Below are positions 8,581 through 17,565 of a DNA stretch of 42,405 bases, one piece after another. Location: positions 1 to 42,405 of the forward strand of contig CAMBVS010000032.1 of NCBI GenBank assembly GCA_945871425.1, given 5' to 3'. The notes below the pieces were generated by a model. The model searched no databases. It worked only from the letters and a program-made list of their open reading frames with translations, and was not told the origin of the DNA. The position numbers and the translations under genes were made by a program. This DNA comes from Rhizobium sp. Q54 (GTDB lineage Bacteria; Pseudomonadota; Alphaproteobacteria; SHVZ01). Each line of letters begins with the position of its first letter. Positions within the stretch are counted from its first letter, which is position 1.

Positions 8581-10070
8581 CGGCGGACCTGGCCCCGCTC
8601 GCCGCCGCCTTCGCCGAAGGGCGGACGGCCGATGCCCAGGCGCTTTTCGGCCGAGCCTATGAGCGGCACAAGGCCGACGCGGACGGGCTGCTCGCGCTCG
8701 CCGGGGTCGCCGAGACGGCGGGCCTCGGCGACCTGGCGCTCCGCACCGCGATCGCCGCCCGCGCCCTTGCCTTCGACCGTGCCGATCTGCACATGCGGGT
8801 CGGCGACCTGTGCCGGGCCCAGGGCCGTCTGGTCGAGGCCGACGATGCCTATCGCGCCGCGATCCGGCGGGGCGCCGGCGCGCCGGCGGAACGCGTCCTC
8901 GCCGAGATCGCGGCCGGGACGGTCGACTTGCCCGGCCTCGGCCCGGTCGGCTTCGCGTTGTCGCCGGGTGTCGCCACGCTCACCCGCCCGGGCGCCGCCA
9001 GACGCGCGCTGGTGTCGTTCTACCGGGCGCCGGTGCTGCTGGCCGACGATCATCCGGCGCTGGGGTTCCAGAGCGCCTATCTCGACACCCGCGAGGTCTG
9101 CCGGATCCTGCTCGGTTGCGGCTTCGACCTCGACGTGGTCGACCTCGACGGCGATGCCGCGCCGCCGGGCGATGCCTACGATCTGATCTTCGGCGTCCAT
9201 GGCGACCTTGCCCGTCATCGCGGCCGCGCGGCCCCCGGCGCGCGCCTGGTGCAATGGATGACAGGCCGGCATCCGGCGGTTCAGAACGCCGCCGAGTCGG
9301 CGCGCATCGAGGCCCTCCTCGCCCGCCGCGGCGGCGCCTACACGCCCAAGCGCCAGATCGACCGCGTCGAGGCCGAGCTCGAGTCGATCCGCATCGCCGA
9401 CCGCGGCATCCTGATCGGCAACCGGGCGACGCTGGCGACATATCCCGCGGAGTGGCAGGGAAAGATCGCCCTGATCCCGGTCTGCGCCGGGCGCATCCGG
9501 GCGCCGAAACCGCGCCACGACCTGGTGCCGGCCGAGCGCGAGTTCCTCTGGCTCAACAGCTTCGGCGCCGTGCTCAAGGGCCTGGACCTCTCGATCGAGG
9601 CGGTGCTGGCCGACGAACGCCTGGTGCTCAACATCGTCGGATTGATCGACCGGGAAGAGGACTTCGTCGCGCTCTATCGGGACGCGCTCTCCGGCCATCC
9701 GCGTATCCGCCGTCACGGCTACCTGGCGACGGACTCACCGCGGTTCCAGGCGGTGGCGGAGCGCTCAGCCGCCTTCCTGCTGCCGAGCGCCAGCGAAGGC
9801 ATGTCGGGCTCGGCCGCGACCTGCCTGCAGCTCGGCCTCTACCCGATCGTCAGCCGCGAGAGCGGCATCGATCTGCCGGTCGGCGCCGGCCTCTACCTCG
9901 AGACCTGCTCAATCGAGGAGATCGGCCGCGCCATGGCCGAGGTCATGACGATGCCGGCGGAGGCCCTGGCGGGGGCGATCGCGGTCTGCCAGCGCCAGGC
10001 GCTCGCGCTCTACTCGCGGACGGCGACGACGCGCCGGCTCGATGGCATCTTCCGCGAGCTGCTCGGCTAG
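8577..10070 (+). CDS. TPR-containing glycosyltransferase-like protein
   Basis: About 497 residues from a GTG start that overlaps the previous stop as GTGA. A more upstream ATG at 8466 lies well inside the glycosylase gene and is unlikely. The first 110 residues are alanine-rich helical repeats resembling TPRs. The rest looks like a GT-B glycosyltransferase: a central LWLNSFGAVLKGLDL stretch and a C-terminal LLPSASEGMSGSAA segment that resembles the E-G donor-binding loop of family 1 enzymes. The sugar and acceptor are unknown. It ends the operon, and its stop shares CTAG with the convergent solute-binding protein gene. Its presence in an operon with DNA repair enzymes is unexplained. Confidence 0.75.
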   Translation: MTADLAPLAAAFAEGRTADAQALFGRAYERHKADADGLLALAGVAETAGLGDLALRTAIAARALAFDRADLHMRVGDLCRAQGRLVEADDAYRAAIRRGAGAPAERVLAEIAAGTVDLPGLGPVGFALSPGVATLTRPGAARRALVSFYRAPVLLADDHPALGFQSAYLDTREVCRILLGCGFDLDVVDLDGDAAPPGDAYDLIFGVHGDLARHRGRAAPGARLVQWMTGRHPAVQNAAESARIEALLARRGGAYTPKRQIDRVEAELESIRIADRGILIGNRATLATYPAEWQGKIALIPVCAGRIRAPKPRHDLVPAEREFLWLNSFGAVLKGLDLSIEAVLADERLVLNIVGLIDREEDFVALYRDALSGHPRIRRHGYLATDSPRFQAVAERSAAFLLPSASEGMSGSAATCLQLGLYPIVSRESGIDLPVGAGLYLETCSIEEIGRAMAEVMTMPAEALAGAIAVCQRQALALYSRTATTRRLDGIFRELLG

Positions 10071-11668
10071 TTCTTGGTTACGTTCCAGAACACCGGCGAG
10101 CTCGCCGGCAGGAGGCCGGTCAGGCTCTTCCTGTAGACCGAGGGCTGCTCGAACTGCCCCGCCAGCACCAGCGGTACCACCTCCCACAGGCGCTTGTGGA
10201 AGGCTTCGAGCGCCGCCTTCTGGGCGACGGGCTCGGTCGTCCGCGCCAGCGCGTCGCGCAGCTTCTCAGCCTCCGCGTCGCAGGGCCAGCCGGCCCAGTT
10301 CGAGCGGTCGCAGGACATGTTGGTCGTGATGTTGGTGAGCGGGTGGAAGTTGGTGACGCCGGAGAAATAGGTCACCACCACGTTCCATCCGGACGAGCCG
10401 GGCCCGGGCTTGCTCTTGTCGGCCTGGCGGGTGAGCACCGTGCCCCAGTCGTTCATCTGGATCTGCACGTTGATGCCGATCGAGCGCATCGCCTCGGCCG
10501 CCAGCTGGGTCTCGGCGTTGATGATCGCGATCTCAGTGGTGCCGAGCAGCACCACGGGCTCGCCCTTGTAGCCCGCCGCCTGGAGCAGCTCCTTCGCCTT
10601 GGCGAGATTCACGGCTTTGTACGCATCGGAACCGACTTCGGTGCCGAAGGGCGCGCCGCACATGTAATAGGCGTAGCAGGTGCGCCACCACTTCTGGTCG
10701 CCGATCGCCGCCTGCATCACCTTGGTCTGGTCGACCGCGAGCTGGAAGGCCTGGCGTGCGCGGGGATCGTCGAAGGGCGGATGGAGCGCGTTCGGCCGGA
10801 AGCCGGCGAAGAACGGGAACGGCTGCATCTGCTGCACGACCAGGTCCTTGTTCGCCGAAACCACCGGAAGCAGATCGAGCGGCGGCCCGTCCCAATAGTC
10901 CATCTCGCCGGTTCCCATCGCCGCGGCGGCGGTCGCGGCATCGGGAAGCACGATCCACTCCATCCGGTCGATCTTCACCACCTTGCCGCCGGTGTGCCCG
11001 TCGGGCGCCTCCGTGCGCGGCACATAGGCCGCGTTCCGCGTATAGACCGACTTCGAGCCCGGGTCCCAATCGGCGCGGGAGAAGACGAACGGGCCGGAGC
11101 CGACCACCTCGGTGATCAGCGTGTGCGGATCGACCTTCGCCTCCTTCTCGCGCAGGATCGCCGGCGCCATGCCGGCGATGGCGCCCAGGCCCAGCTCGAC
11201 ATAGGCGAACGGCTCCTTCAGCCTGAGAGTGAAGGTGCGGTCGTCGACCGGGTCCATGGCGGCGACGAACGAGGCGAACTTGGTGCCGAGGGTGTCGCGC
11301 CCCATCCAGCGGCGGAGCGACGGGATCACGTCCCTGGTCGTCACCGCCTGGCCGTCATGGAAGACGAGGCCGGGGCGCAGCGTGAAGCGGTAGGTGAGCT
11401 TATCGTCGGAGACGCTGTAGGTCTCGACCATCTGCGGCTTGATCGCCAGCTTCGAATCCCAGGCGAACAGCGTGTCGTAGACCGCGAGCGCATGCATGCG
11501 GATGGTGCCGTTGGAATTGGCATGCGGGTCGATGGTGCGCAGCGAGTTCAGCGGGATGATCTTGAGGGTCTTCTTCGCGTCCTGAGCCATCGCCGGAGAA
11601 ACCAGGGCGGACGCCGACAGGAGCAAGGCGGTTGCGAGGCTGGTCGCGAGTATGGCGGCTCTGCGCAT
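10067..11668 (-). CDS. ABC transporter periplasmic substrate-binding protein, family 5
   Basis: A 533-residue periplasmic binding protein of the DppA/OppA/NikA family (SBP_bac_5). The first 29 residues are a signal peptide ending ...SPAMAQDA. The mature protein begins with a K(T/K)LKIIPLNSLRTIDP strand and contains the family marker VSDDKLTYRFTLRPGLVFHDG near residue 95 and later ARQAFQLAVDQ. It should deliver peptides, opines or similar solutes to an ABC permease, but no permease or ATPase gene lies in the window, so it is an orphan here. It is transcribed toward the glycosyltransferase, and the two stops overlap on CTAG. An upstream region of about 135 bp separates it from the divergent metE-like gene. 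Confidence 0.9.
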   Translation of the reverse strand: MRRAAILATSLATALLLSASALVSPAMAQDAKKTLKIIPLNSLRTIDPHANSNGTIRMHALAVYDTLFAWDSKLAIKPQMVETYSVSDDKLTYRFTLRPGLVFHDGQAVTTRDVIPSLRRWMGRDTLGTKFASFVAAMDPVDDRTFTLRLKEPFAYVELGLGAIAGMAPAILREKEAKVDPHTLITEVVGSGPFVFSRADWDPGSKSVYTRNAAYVPRTEAPDGHTGGKVVKIDRMEWIVLPDAATAAAAMGTGEMDYWDGPPLDLLPVVSANKDLVVQQMQPFPFFAGFRPNALHPPFDDPRARQAFQLAVDQTKVMQAAIGDQKWWRTCYAYYMCGAPFGTEVGSDAYKAVNLAKAKELLQAAGYKGEPVVLLGTTEIAIINAETQLAAEAMRSIGINVQIQMNDWGTVLTRQADKSKPGPGSSGWNVVVTYFSGVTNFHPLTNITTNMSCDRSNWAGWPCDAEAEKLRDALARTTEPVAQKAALEAFHKRLWEVVPLVLAGQFEQPSVYRKSLTGLLPASSPVFWNVTKN

Positions 11669-11803
11669 GGACGGGTCCTCCTTGATGGCTCTTCAAGCAG
11701 CGTATCCAAGCGCGCCCTTTGAGGCAAACCGAGCGGTCCAGAGACAGGTTCGCGGCCGACCGCTATAACCATCGCCGAGAACCCGAGACGCGGGGAAGAC
11801 ACT

Positions 11804-12823
11804 ATGTTCGACGCGACGCTGGCGGGAAGCCTGCCGAAGCCGTTCTGGCTCGCCGAGACCAACAGGCTCTGGCCGCAGTGGAAATCCCAAGGCCGCGACC
11901 TCGACGTCGCCAAGCGCGACGCGACCTTGCTCTGGCTCAAGGCTCAGGAGGATGCCGGCCTCGACATCGTCAGCGACGGCGAGCAGTCGCGCCAGCACTT
12001 CGTCCACGGCTTCCTCGAGTTCGTCGACGGCATCGACCGCGAGCACAAGGTCAAGATGGGCATCCGCAACAACCGTTACGATGCGATGGTGCCACAGGTG
12101 ACCGGCAAGCCGGCGATGAAGGGCCGCGCGCATCAGGCCGAGGCCAGGCTGGCGCGCGCGCATACGAAGAAGAAGCTGAAGTTCACCCTGCCGGGGCCGA
12201 TGACCATCGTCGACACGGTCGCCGACCGCTACTACGGCAACCGCGAAAAGATGGCGATGGCCTTCGCCGAGCTGCTGAACCAGGAAGCACGCGCGCTCGA
12301 AGCCGACGGCGTCGACGTCATCCAGTTCGACGAGCCGGCGTTCAACGCCTTCACCGAGGAGGCGTCCACCTGGGGCATCGACTGCCTGCACCGGGCGATC
12401 GACGGTCTGAAATGCACCACCTGCGTCCATATCTGCTACGGCTACGGCATCCAGCAGAACATCGACTGGAAGCAGTCGCTGGGCGGCGAGTGGCGGCAGT
12501 ACGAATCCTTCTTCCCGGCGCTGGCCCGGAGCCGCATCCAGCAGGTGTCGCTCGAATGCACCCATTCGCGCGTGCCGCCCAACCTGATGGCGCTGCTCGA
12601 AGGCAAGGACGTGCTGGTCGGCGTGATCGACGTCGCCTCCGACAAGGTCGAGACGCCGGAGGAGGTCTGCGACACCATCGGGCTTGCGCTCGAATACGTG
12701 CCGAAGGCCCACCTCTATCCCTGCACCAATTGCGGCCTCGCCCCGATGGACCGCGAGATCGCGCTGAAGAAGCTGGAGGCGCTCGGCGCCGGATCCAGGC
12801 TGGCGCGACAGAAGTACGCCTGA
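11804..12823 (+). CDS. MetE-like cobalamin-independent methyltransferase, short form
   Basis: A 339-residue protein matching only the C-terminal catalytic barrel of cobalamin-independent methionine synthase (MetE), of the kind often annotated as methionine synthase II or a coenzyme M-type methyltransferase. Visible features are AGSLPKP at the start, DIVSDGEQSR, LPGPMTIVDT, VIQFDEPAF, the zinc-site CVHICYG, and a second zinc-site segment PCTNCGLAPM near residue 306. Such short forms use simple methyl donors in several bacteria, and the substrate cannot be told from sequence. The M81 peptidase gene starts 17 bp downstream, which suggests co-transcription. It is divergent from the solute-binding protein gene. 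Confidence 0.85.
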   Translation: MFDATLAGSLPKPFWLAETNRLWPQWKSQGRDLDVAKRDATLLWLKAQEDAGLDIVSDGEQSRQHFVHGFLEFVDGIDREHKVKMGIRNNRYDAMVPQVTGKPAMKGRAHQAEARLARAHTKKKLKFTLPGPMTIVDTVADRYYGNREKMAMAFAELLNQEARALEADGVDVIQFDEPAFNAFTEEASTWGIDCLHRAIDGLKCTTCVHICYGYGIQQNIDWKQSLGGEWRQYESFFPALARSRIQQVSLECTHSRVPPNLMALLEGKDVLVGVIDVASDKVETPEEVCDTIGLALEYVPKAHLYPCTNCGLAPMDREIALKKLEALGAGSRLARQKYA

Positions 12824-12840
12824 CCGGAGACAACCCTCTT

Positions 12841-14337
12841 ATGCCGAGCAAGCCCATGCGCATCGCCGTGCTGCACTTCAGCCACGAGACCGTCACCTTC
12901 CTCAAATCCGACACCACGGTCGACGACTTCATCTATCAGGGCTCGCCAGCCCGCGGCGAGGCGCTCCTGGGCTCGCAGCCGCGCTCTTACATCGGGGGGT
13001 TCGTCAAGGTCGCGCGCGAGTTCGACGGGGTCGAGCTGGTCGGCATCGAATCGCCGCTGTTTCCCAAGCGCGGCACCGCGTCGGGCTGGGTCACCACCGA
13101 GGCCTTCGAGCGCTTCCTCGGCAAGATGATCTCGGAACTGAAGACGCAGGGGCCGTTCGACGGCGTCTACATGTCGCTGCACGGCGCCATGGCCGTGCGC
13201 GGCGTCGCCAAGCCGGAGGCCGAGATCGCGCGCCGCGTGCGCGCCGTGGTCGGAAAGAAGGCCGTCCTGGTCGGCACCTTCGATCCTCACGGCAACGAGG
13301 ACAAGGAGTTCCTCGAAGCCGCCGACATGGCCTTCTGCGTGAAGTACTTCCCGCATTACGACGACTACCTGCAGGGCGAACGCGCCGCCCGCACGCTCAT
13401 CCGCGCCATCCGCGGCGACTACAGGCCGGCGACGGTCACCCTCAAGGTCCCGATCGCCACGCCGACGGTGATGCAGTGGACCGGCGCGTCGCCCTGGATG
13501 GATCTGGTGCAGCGGGCGCTGACCTGGGAGGCGCGCGAGCCCGACGCCTACGTCAACGTCTTCTTCAGCTTCCCCTGGTCGGACGTCGTCGACATCGGCA
13601 TCACCGTCCAGGCGATGACCAACGGCAATCCCGATCTGGCGAAGCAGATCGGCGACGACATCGCCGGATTCGCCTGGCGCAAGCGCGAGGACCTGGTGAA
13701 GGCGGCGAAGATCCACCTGATGCCGGACGGCGTGGCGCTGGCGAAGACGGCCTGCGAGACCGGCCAGACGCCGGTGGTTCTGGCCGACCACAGCGACCGC
13801 TCCGGCGCCGGGACCTGGCTGCTCGAGCAGGTGATCCGGCAAGGCCTCTCCAAGACCCTGATCGCGACGCTGGCCGACGAGGAGGCCTGCGCGCGCCTCG
13901 CCAGCGTCAAGATCGGCGACGCCGTCGACATGGCGGTCGGCGGCAAACTCGACATCTCCGCCGGAGCACCGGTGCCGATCAAGGGCAAGGTCCGCACCAT
14001 CGTCGACACCCAGGGCCGGCGGAACGGCCCCGGCCAGCGCTGGGTCGGCATCGAGATCGAGCGCGGCAACGTTGTCGTCCTCAGCCCCTATCTGGTGCAG
14101 ATCATTGAGGTCGACACGCTGCGCCAAGCCGGCCTCGAGCCCGACAGCTTCGACGTCATCGCCATCAAGTCGCGCGCCCATTTCCGCCGGGGCTTCGACG
14201 ACAATGGCTGGGCCAAGACCATCCTGCTGGTCGAGCCGCTGGAGCCCTTCCTCGGCACCGTCCGCCTGGAGGCCTTGCCCTACCAGCATGCCGACCTGAA
14301 GAAGTTCTATCCTTACGGCAATCCCAACTTTCCGTAG
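12841..14337 (+). CDS. M81 family metallopeptidase (microcystinase C / MlrC-like)
   Basis: A 498-residue MlrC-type zinc peptidase, a family known from microcystin breakdown but common in bacteria without it; most members have unknown peptide or amide substrates. Family signatures are FSHET (His15-Glu16), MSLHGAM, FDPHGN and YFPHYDDYLQG. The late glycine-rich segment, usually DNPGGGAPGD in this family, is replaced by ADHSDRSGAGTWLL, which may signal a different substrate. The ATG at 12841 has CGGAGA about 12 nt upstream. It probably forms a two-gene operon with the MetE-like gene. The 53-bp convergent gap before the amidase shows no clear terminator. Confidence 0.87.
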   Translation: MPSKPMRIAVLHFSHETVTFLKSDTTVDDFIYQGSPARGEALLGSQPRSYIGGFVKVAREFDGVELVGIESPLFPKRGTASGWVTTEAFERFLGKMISELKTQGPFDGVYMSLHGAMAVRGVAKPEAEIARRVRAVVGKKAVLVGTFDPHGNEDKEFLEAADMAFCVKYFPHYDDYLQGERAARTLIRAIRGDYRPATVTLKVPIATPTVMQWTGASPWMDLVQRALTWEAREPDAYVNVFFSFPWSDVVDIGITVQAMTNGNPDLAKQIGDDIAGFAWRKREDLVKAAKIHLMPDGVALAKTACETGQTPVVLADHSDRSGAGTWLLEQVIRQGLSKTLIATLADEEACARLASVKIGDAVDMAVGGKLDISAGAPVPIKGKVRTIVDTQGRRNGPGQRWVGIEIERGNVVVLSPYLVQIIEVDTLRQAGLEPDSFDVIAIKSRAHFRRGFDDNGWAKTILLVEPLEPFLGTVRLEALPYQHADLKKFYPYGNPNFP

Positions 14338-14390
14338 GGCGCGCCGAGTCCCGGCGACGCGAGGCGGCGTGCCGGAGCCGCGGTCGCGCC

Positions 14391-15827
14391 TTAGCCGGCC
14401 ATCGGCGGCGGCCGCTTCTGAACCCAGCCGCTTGCCTGGTCGTAGGCGTGGGCCAGCTGCAGGCAGGCGAGCTCGGCGTGATTGGGGCCGACGATCTGGA
14501 GGCCGATGGGCAATCCGTCGGCGCTGAAGCCGGCCGGAGCGGCGAGCGCCGGGCACCCGGACATGGTGACCGGCAGCACCACCTTCATCCACTCGTGATA
14601 GGTGGTCATCTTCTGTCCGGCGATCTCGGTCGGCCACACCGTCTCGACCGGGAAGGGGAAGAGCTGCGCCGTCGGCAGCACGAAGAAGTCGTAGCGGCGG
14701 AAGAAGGCGAGGAGCGCGCGGTACCAGTCGCTGCGGACCGCCGACGCCTCGGTGATGTCGAAGGCGCTGAGCTTCATGCCGCTCTCGACCTCGAAGACCA
14801 TCTGCGCGTTCAGGAGCGGGCGCTCGGCAGGGTTGTCGTAATGGACCCTGCCGCCGCCGCCGGACTGCCAGGCGCGCAGCTTGAGCCAGGCGCGCCAGAC
14901 CCTGTCGACCGGATAGGCTGGGACCGCCTCCTCGACGACGCATCCCAGATCCTCGAAGGTCTTCATCGCGCTCCGGCAGACCTCGAGCACGCCCGGGCCA
15001 TAGGGCAGGTAGCCCTCGAAATCGCCGAGGAAGGCGATGCGCGTCCCCTTGAAGTCGCGTTGCAGCGGGCGGGTGAAGAGGCCCGGGTCCTCGGCGATCG
15101 ACAGCGGCGCGCGGGCGTCGTAGCCCGACTGCACGGCGAGCAGCATCGCCAGGTCCGGCACGGTGCGCGCCATCGGCCCGCCCGTCCCCATCGAGGGCAG
15201 CCAGAGCTCGCCGTCGCCCGCCGGCACGCGGCCCGTGGAGGGGCGGAACCCGAACACGTTGTTCCAGCCTGCCGGGTTGCGGAGCGAGCCGCCATAGTCG
15301 CTGCCGTCCGCGACCGGCAGCATGCGGAGCGCCAGGGCGACGGCCGCGCCGCCGCTGGAGCCGCCGGGCGTGCGCGAGAGGTCGTAGGGGTTGCGGGTCG
15401 GCCCGAACACCGGGTTCCGCGTATGCGATCCTAAGCCGAACTCGGGCACGTTGGTCTTGCCGATCAGGATGGCGCCGGCCTTGCGCAACCGTTCGACCAT
15501 GATCGAGTCGGCCTCGGGCATGAAGTCCTTGAAGATCGGCGAGCCCCTGGTGGTGCGGATGCCGCGCGTCGCATCCAGGTCCTTCACCGCGATCGGGAAG
15601 CCGTGCAGCGGCCCGACCGCCTCGCCCTTCGCCAGCATCGCGTCCTTTTCGGCTGCCTGGCGCAGGAGCTCGCCACGGTCGACGCGGGAGACGATGGCGT
15701 TTGCCGCCGGGTTCAGCCGGTCGATGCGGTCGAGATAGGCCGCCATCACCTCGACCGAGGAGACCCGTTTCTCGGCGATCGCACGGGCGAGGGCGACGCC
15801 GTCCATGGCGGTGATGTCGGTGGGCAT
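14391..15827 (-). CDS. Amidase (amidase signature family)
   Basis: A 478-residue amidase-signature enzyme that hydrolyses a carboxamide to acid and ammonia. The Ser-Ser-Lys machinery is visible: Lys82 in FPIAVKDLDATRG, the GGSSGG loop (155-160) and nucleophile Ser181 in GSDYGGSLRNPAG. I use the ATG at 15827 because CGGAG lies 4-5 nt upstream; an in-frame ATG eight codons earlier (15851) lacks one. The length is typical for a stand-alone amidase rather than GatA, and no gatB or gatC is nearby. It is divergent from the following SDR gene across a gap of about 90 bp. The substrate is unknown; the neighbours suggest small-molecule or peptide catabolism. Confidence 0.92.
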   Translation of the reverse strand: MPTDITAMDGVALARAIAEKRVSSVEVMAAYLDRIDRLNPAANAIVSRVDRGELLRQAAEKDAMLAKGEAVGPLHGFPIAVKDLDATRGIRTTRGSPIFKDFMPEADSIMVERLRKAGAILIGKTNVPEFGLGSHTRNPVFGPTRNPYDLSRTPGGSSGGAAVALALRMLPVADGSDYGGSLRNPAGWNNVFGFRPSTGRVPAGDGELWLPSMGTGGPMARTVPDLAMLLAVQSGYDARAPLSIAEDPGLFTRPLQRDFKGTRIAFLGDFEGYLPYGPGVLEVCRSAMKTFEDLGCVVEEAVPAYPVDRVWRAWLKLRAWQSGGGGRVHYDNPAERPLLNAQMVFEVESGMKLSAFDITEASAVRSDWYRALLAFFRRYDFFVLPTAQLFPFPVETVWPTEIAGQKMTTYHEWMKVVLPVTMSGCPALAAPAGFSADGLPIGLQIVGPNHAELACLQLAHAYDQASGWVQKRPPPMAG

Positions 15828-15918
15828 GCGGTCTCCGGTCGGTTCGCCCAATACTAAGGCGCGAAGCGGCGTCCGCTGCTAGCCTCTCCCGCAAGTCACG
15901 GATCAAACGGGGGTTGTC

Positions 15919-16761
15919 ATGTTCAGTCTCGACGGCAAGGTCGCGATCATCACCGGGGCCACCAGCGGCATCGGCCTCACCATGGCGGAGAAGTTCGTCG
16001 AAGCCGGCGCACGGGTCGTAATCGCCGGGCGGCGGCGCCCAGAGGGCGAGGCGCTGGCGGCGCGGCTCGGCAAGGCCGCGCGCTTCAAGCAGACCGACGT
16101 GACCATCGAATCCCAGATGAAGGCGCTGGTCGCCGATGCCGTTTCCGGCTTCGGCCGGCTCGACTGCATCGTCAACAATGCCGGCGGCCCGGCCCCGGTC
16201 GGCTCGATCGAGTCGATCCCGGTCGACGGCTTCGATGCCGGCATGGCGCTGCTCTGCCGCTCGGTGATGCTGGGCATGAAGCACACGGCGCCGATCTTCC
16301 GAAAGCAGCGCTCGGGCTCGATCGTCAACATCGGCAGCGTCGCCGGCAACCGCGCCGGGCTCTCGTCCTCGATGGTCTACTCGATGGCCAAGGCCGGGGT
16401 GATCCACCTGACCAAATGCGTCGCCATGGAGCTGGGCGAGGTCAATGTGCGGGTCAACTGCATCTCGCCCGGCGGCATCGCCACCGGCATCTTCGGCAAG
16501 GCTCTCGGCCTGCCGATCGCCGAAGCCGAGAAGACCGCCGAGGTGATGAAGGCGAGCCTGGCTAAGCTGCAGCCGATCCCGCGCGCCGGATTGCCGGAAG
16601 ACATCGCGACATGCGCGGTGTTCCTCGCCGCCGATGAATCCAGCTTCATCAACGGCCAGGACATCGTCGTCGACGGCGGCCTGATCGGCGGCCGCTTCTG
16701 GACTGCCCAGCAGGAAGGGCTGAACAACCTCAGGAAAGCGTTCGGGGTCAGCCCGACCTGA
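15919..16761 (+). CDS. SDR family NAD(P)-dependent oxidoreductase
   Basis: A 280-residue classical short-chain dehydrogenase. The Rossmann motif TGATSGIG (12-19), NNAG (86-89), catalytic Ser140, Tyr154 and Lys158 (YSMAK), and the C-terminal FINGQDIVVDGG are all intact. It should oxidise or reduce a hydroxy/keto substrate. The substrate cannot be predicted. It faces a second, degenerate SDR gene tail to tail with a 10-bp gap. Confidence 0.92.
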   Translation: MFSLDGKVAIITGATSGIGLTMAEKFVEAGARVVIAGRRRPEGEALAARLGKAARFKQTDVTIESQMKALVADAVSGFGRLDCIVNNAGGPAPVGSIESIPVDGFDAGMALLCRSVMLGMKHTAPIFRKQRSGSIVNIGSVAGNRAGLSSSMVYSMAKAGVIHLTKCVAMELGEVNVRVNCISPGGIATGIFGKALGLPIAEAEKTAEVMKASLAKLQPIPRAGLPEDIATCAVFLAADESSFINGQDIVVDGGLIGGRFWTAQQEGLNNLRKAFGVSPT

Positions 16762-16771
16762 GGCGCGCGCC

Positions 16772-17554
16772 CTACACCACCGGCGAGGCGCCGCCGTCGA
16801 CGTTGATGGCGGTGCCGTTGATGTAGCCGCCGGCGTCGGAGGCGAGGAAGCAGGCGATGTTGGCGAATTCCTGGGCGGTGCCCATGCGGCCCGGCGCCAG
16901 CTTGGCTCCCATGGTCTTGAGGAACTCCTCGTAGGAGACGTTGGCGCCCTGGGTCTGGTGCCGGCGGACCCATTGGTCGCTCTCGATCAGGCCGACCAGG
17001 AGCGCGTTCACCAGCACGCCGTGCGGAGCGCCTTCGCCGGCCAGCACCTTGGTCAGCGCCATGCCCGCCGCGCGCGAGACCGTGGTCGGCGCCGTGCCGG
17101 CGCCGGGCGTCTTGGCGCCGGTGTTGAGCACGTTGATGATCCGGCCCCATTTCCGCGCCTTCATCTGCGGGAAGACCAGCCGCGACATCCGGATCGCGGC
17201 GAACAGCTTGAGATCGAGGTCGTCCTGCCAGATCTCGTCGGTGACCTCCTCGAACTTGGCGGTCTGCGACTTGCCGGCGTTGTTGACGACGATGTCGAGC
17301 TTGCCGAAGGCGGCCATCGCCGACTCATACGCGCGGGCGACCCCGGCCGCCGTGCCGACGTCGGCGGCGACCGCATGCACGCGCGTCTTCGACGTCCTTG
17401 CGATCGTCGCCACCGCTTCCTTCAGCACGTCCTCGCGCCTGGCGACGATGACGACGTCGGCGCCGCTGTTGGCGAACTCGGTCGCCATGGCGAGGCCGAG
17501 CCCCTTGCTGCCGCCGGTGACCAGCGCCGTCCGTCCGTCGAGCCGCACGTCCAT
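16772..17554 (-). CDS. SDR-fold protein lacking the catalytic Tyr and Lys
   Basis: A 260-residue SDR. The cofactor side is normal: TGGSKGLG (13-20), NNAG (91-94) and a C-terminal YINGTAINVDGG. The active site is not: where SDRs have Ser...Tyr-x-x-x-Lys, this protein reads NVLNTGAK and then PTTVSRAAG, so Thr157 and Arg161 stand in for Tyr and Lys. I have the impression that close relatives with the same replacement are common in Alphaproteobacteria, so this is likely a conserved non-canonical subgroup rather than decay. The start at 17554 has AAAGGAGAT a few bases upstream. It follows the aldolase gene by 11 bp, so the two are probably one operon. Confidence 0.88.
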   Translation of the reverse strand: MDVRLDGRTALVTGGSKGLGLAMATEFANSGADVVIVARREDVLKEAVATIARTSKTRVHAVAADVGTAAGVARAYESAMAAFGKLDIVVNNAGKSQTAKFEEVTDEIWQDDLDLKLFAAIRMSRLVFPQMKARKWGRIINVLNTGAKTPGAGTAPTTVSRAAGMALTKVLAGEGAPHGVLVNALLVGLIESDQWVRRHQTQGANVSYEEFLKTMGAKLAPGRMGTAQEFANIACFLASDAGGYINGTAINVDGGASPVV

Positions 17555-17565
17555 GGAGATCTCCT

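Noticed and set aside
8810..11722. Plus-strand frame of 970 codons
   Set aside because: Covers part of the glycosyltransferase in another frame and the solute-binding protein antisense; both real genes have clear motifs and a signal peptide.
14338..14390. Terminator between the M81 peptidase and amidase
   Set aside because: GC-rich with short inverted pieces but no stable stem followed by a T-tract on either strand.
14391..15827. GatA subunit of the amidotransferase
   Set aside because: No gatB or gatC nearby and the sequence around the Ser-Ser-Lys motifs looks like a stand-alone catabolic amidase.
12715..16407. Minus-strand frame of 1230 codons
   Set aside because: Spans the M81 peptidase antisense, the amidase in another frame and the SDR antisense; no family resemblance.
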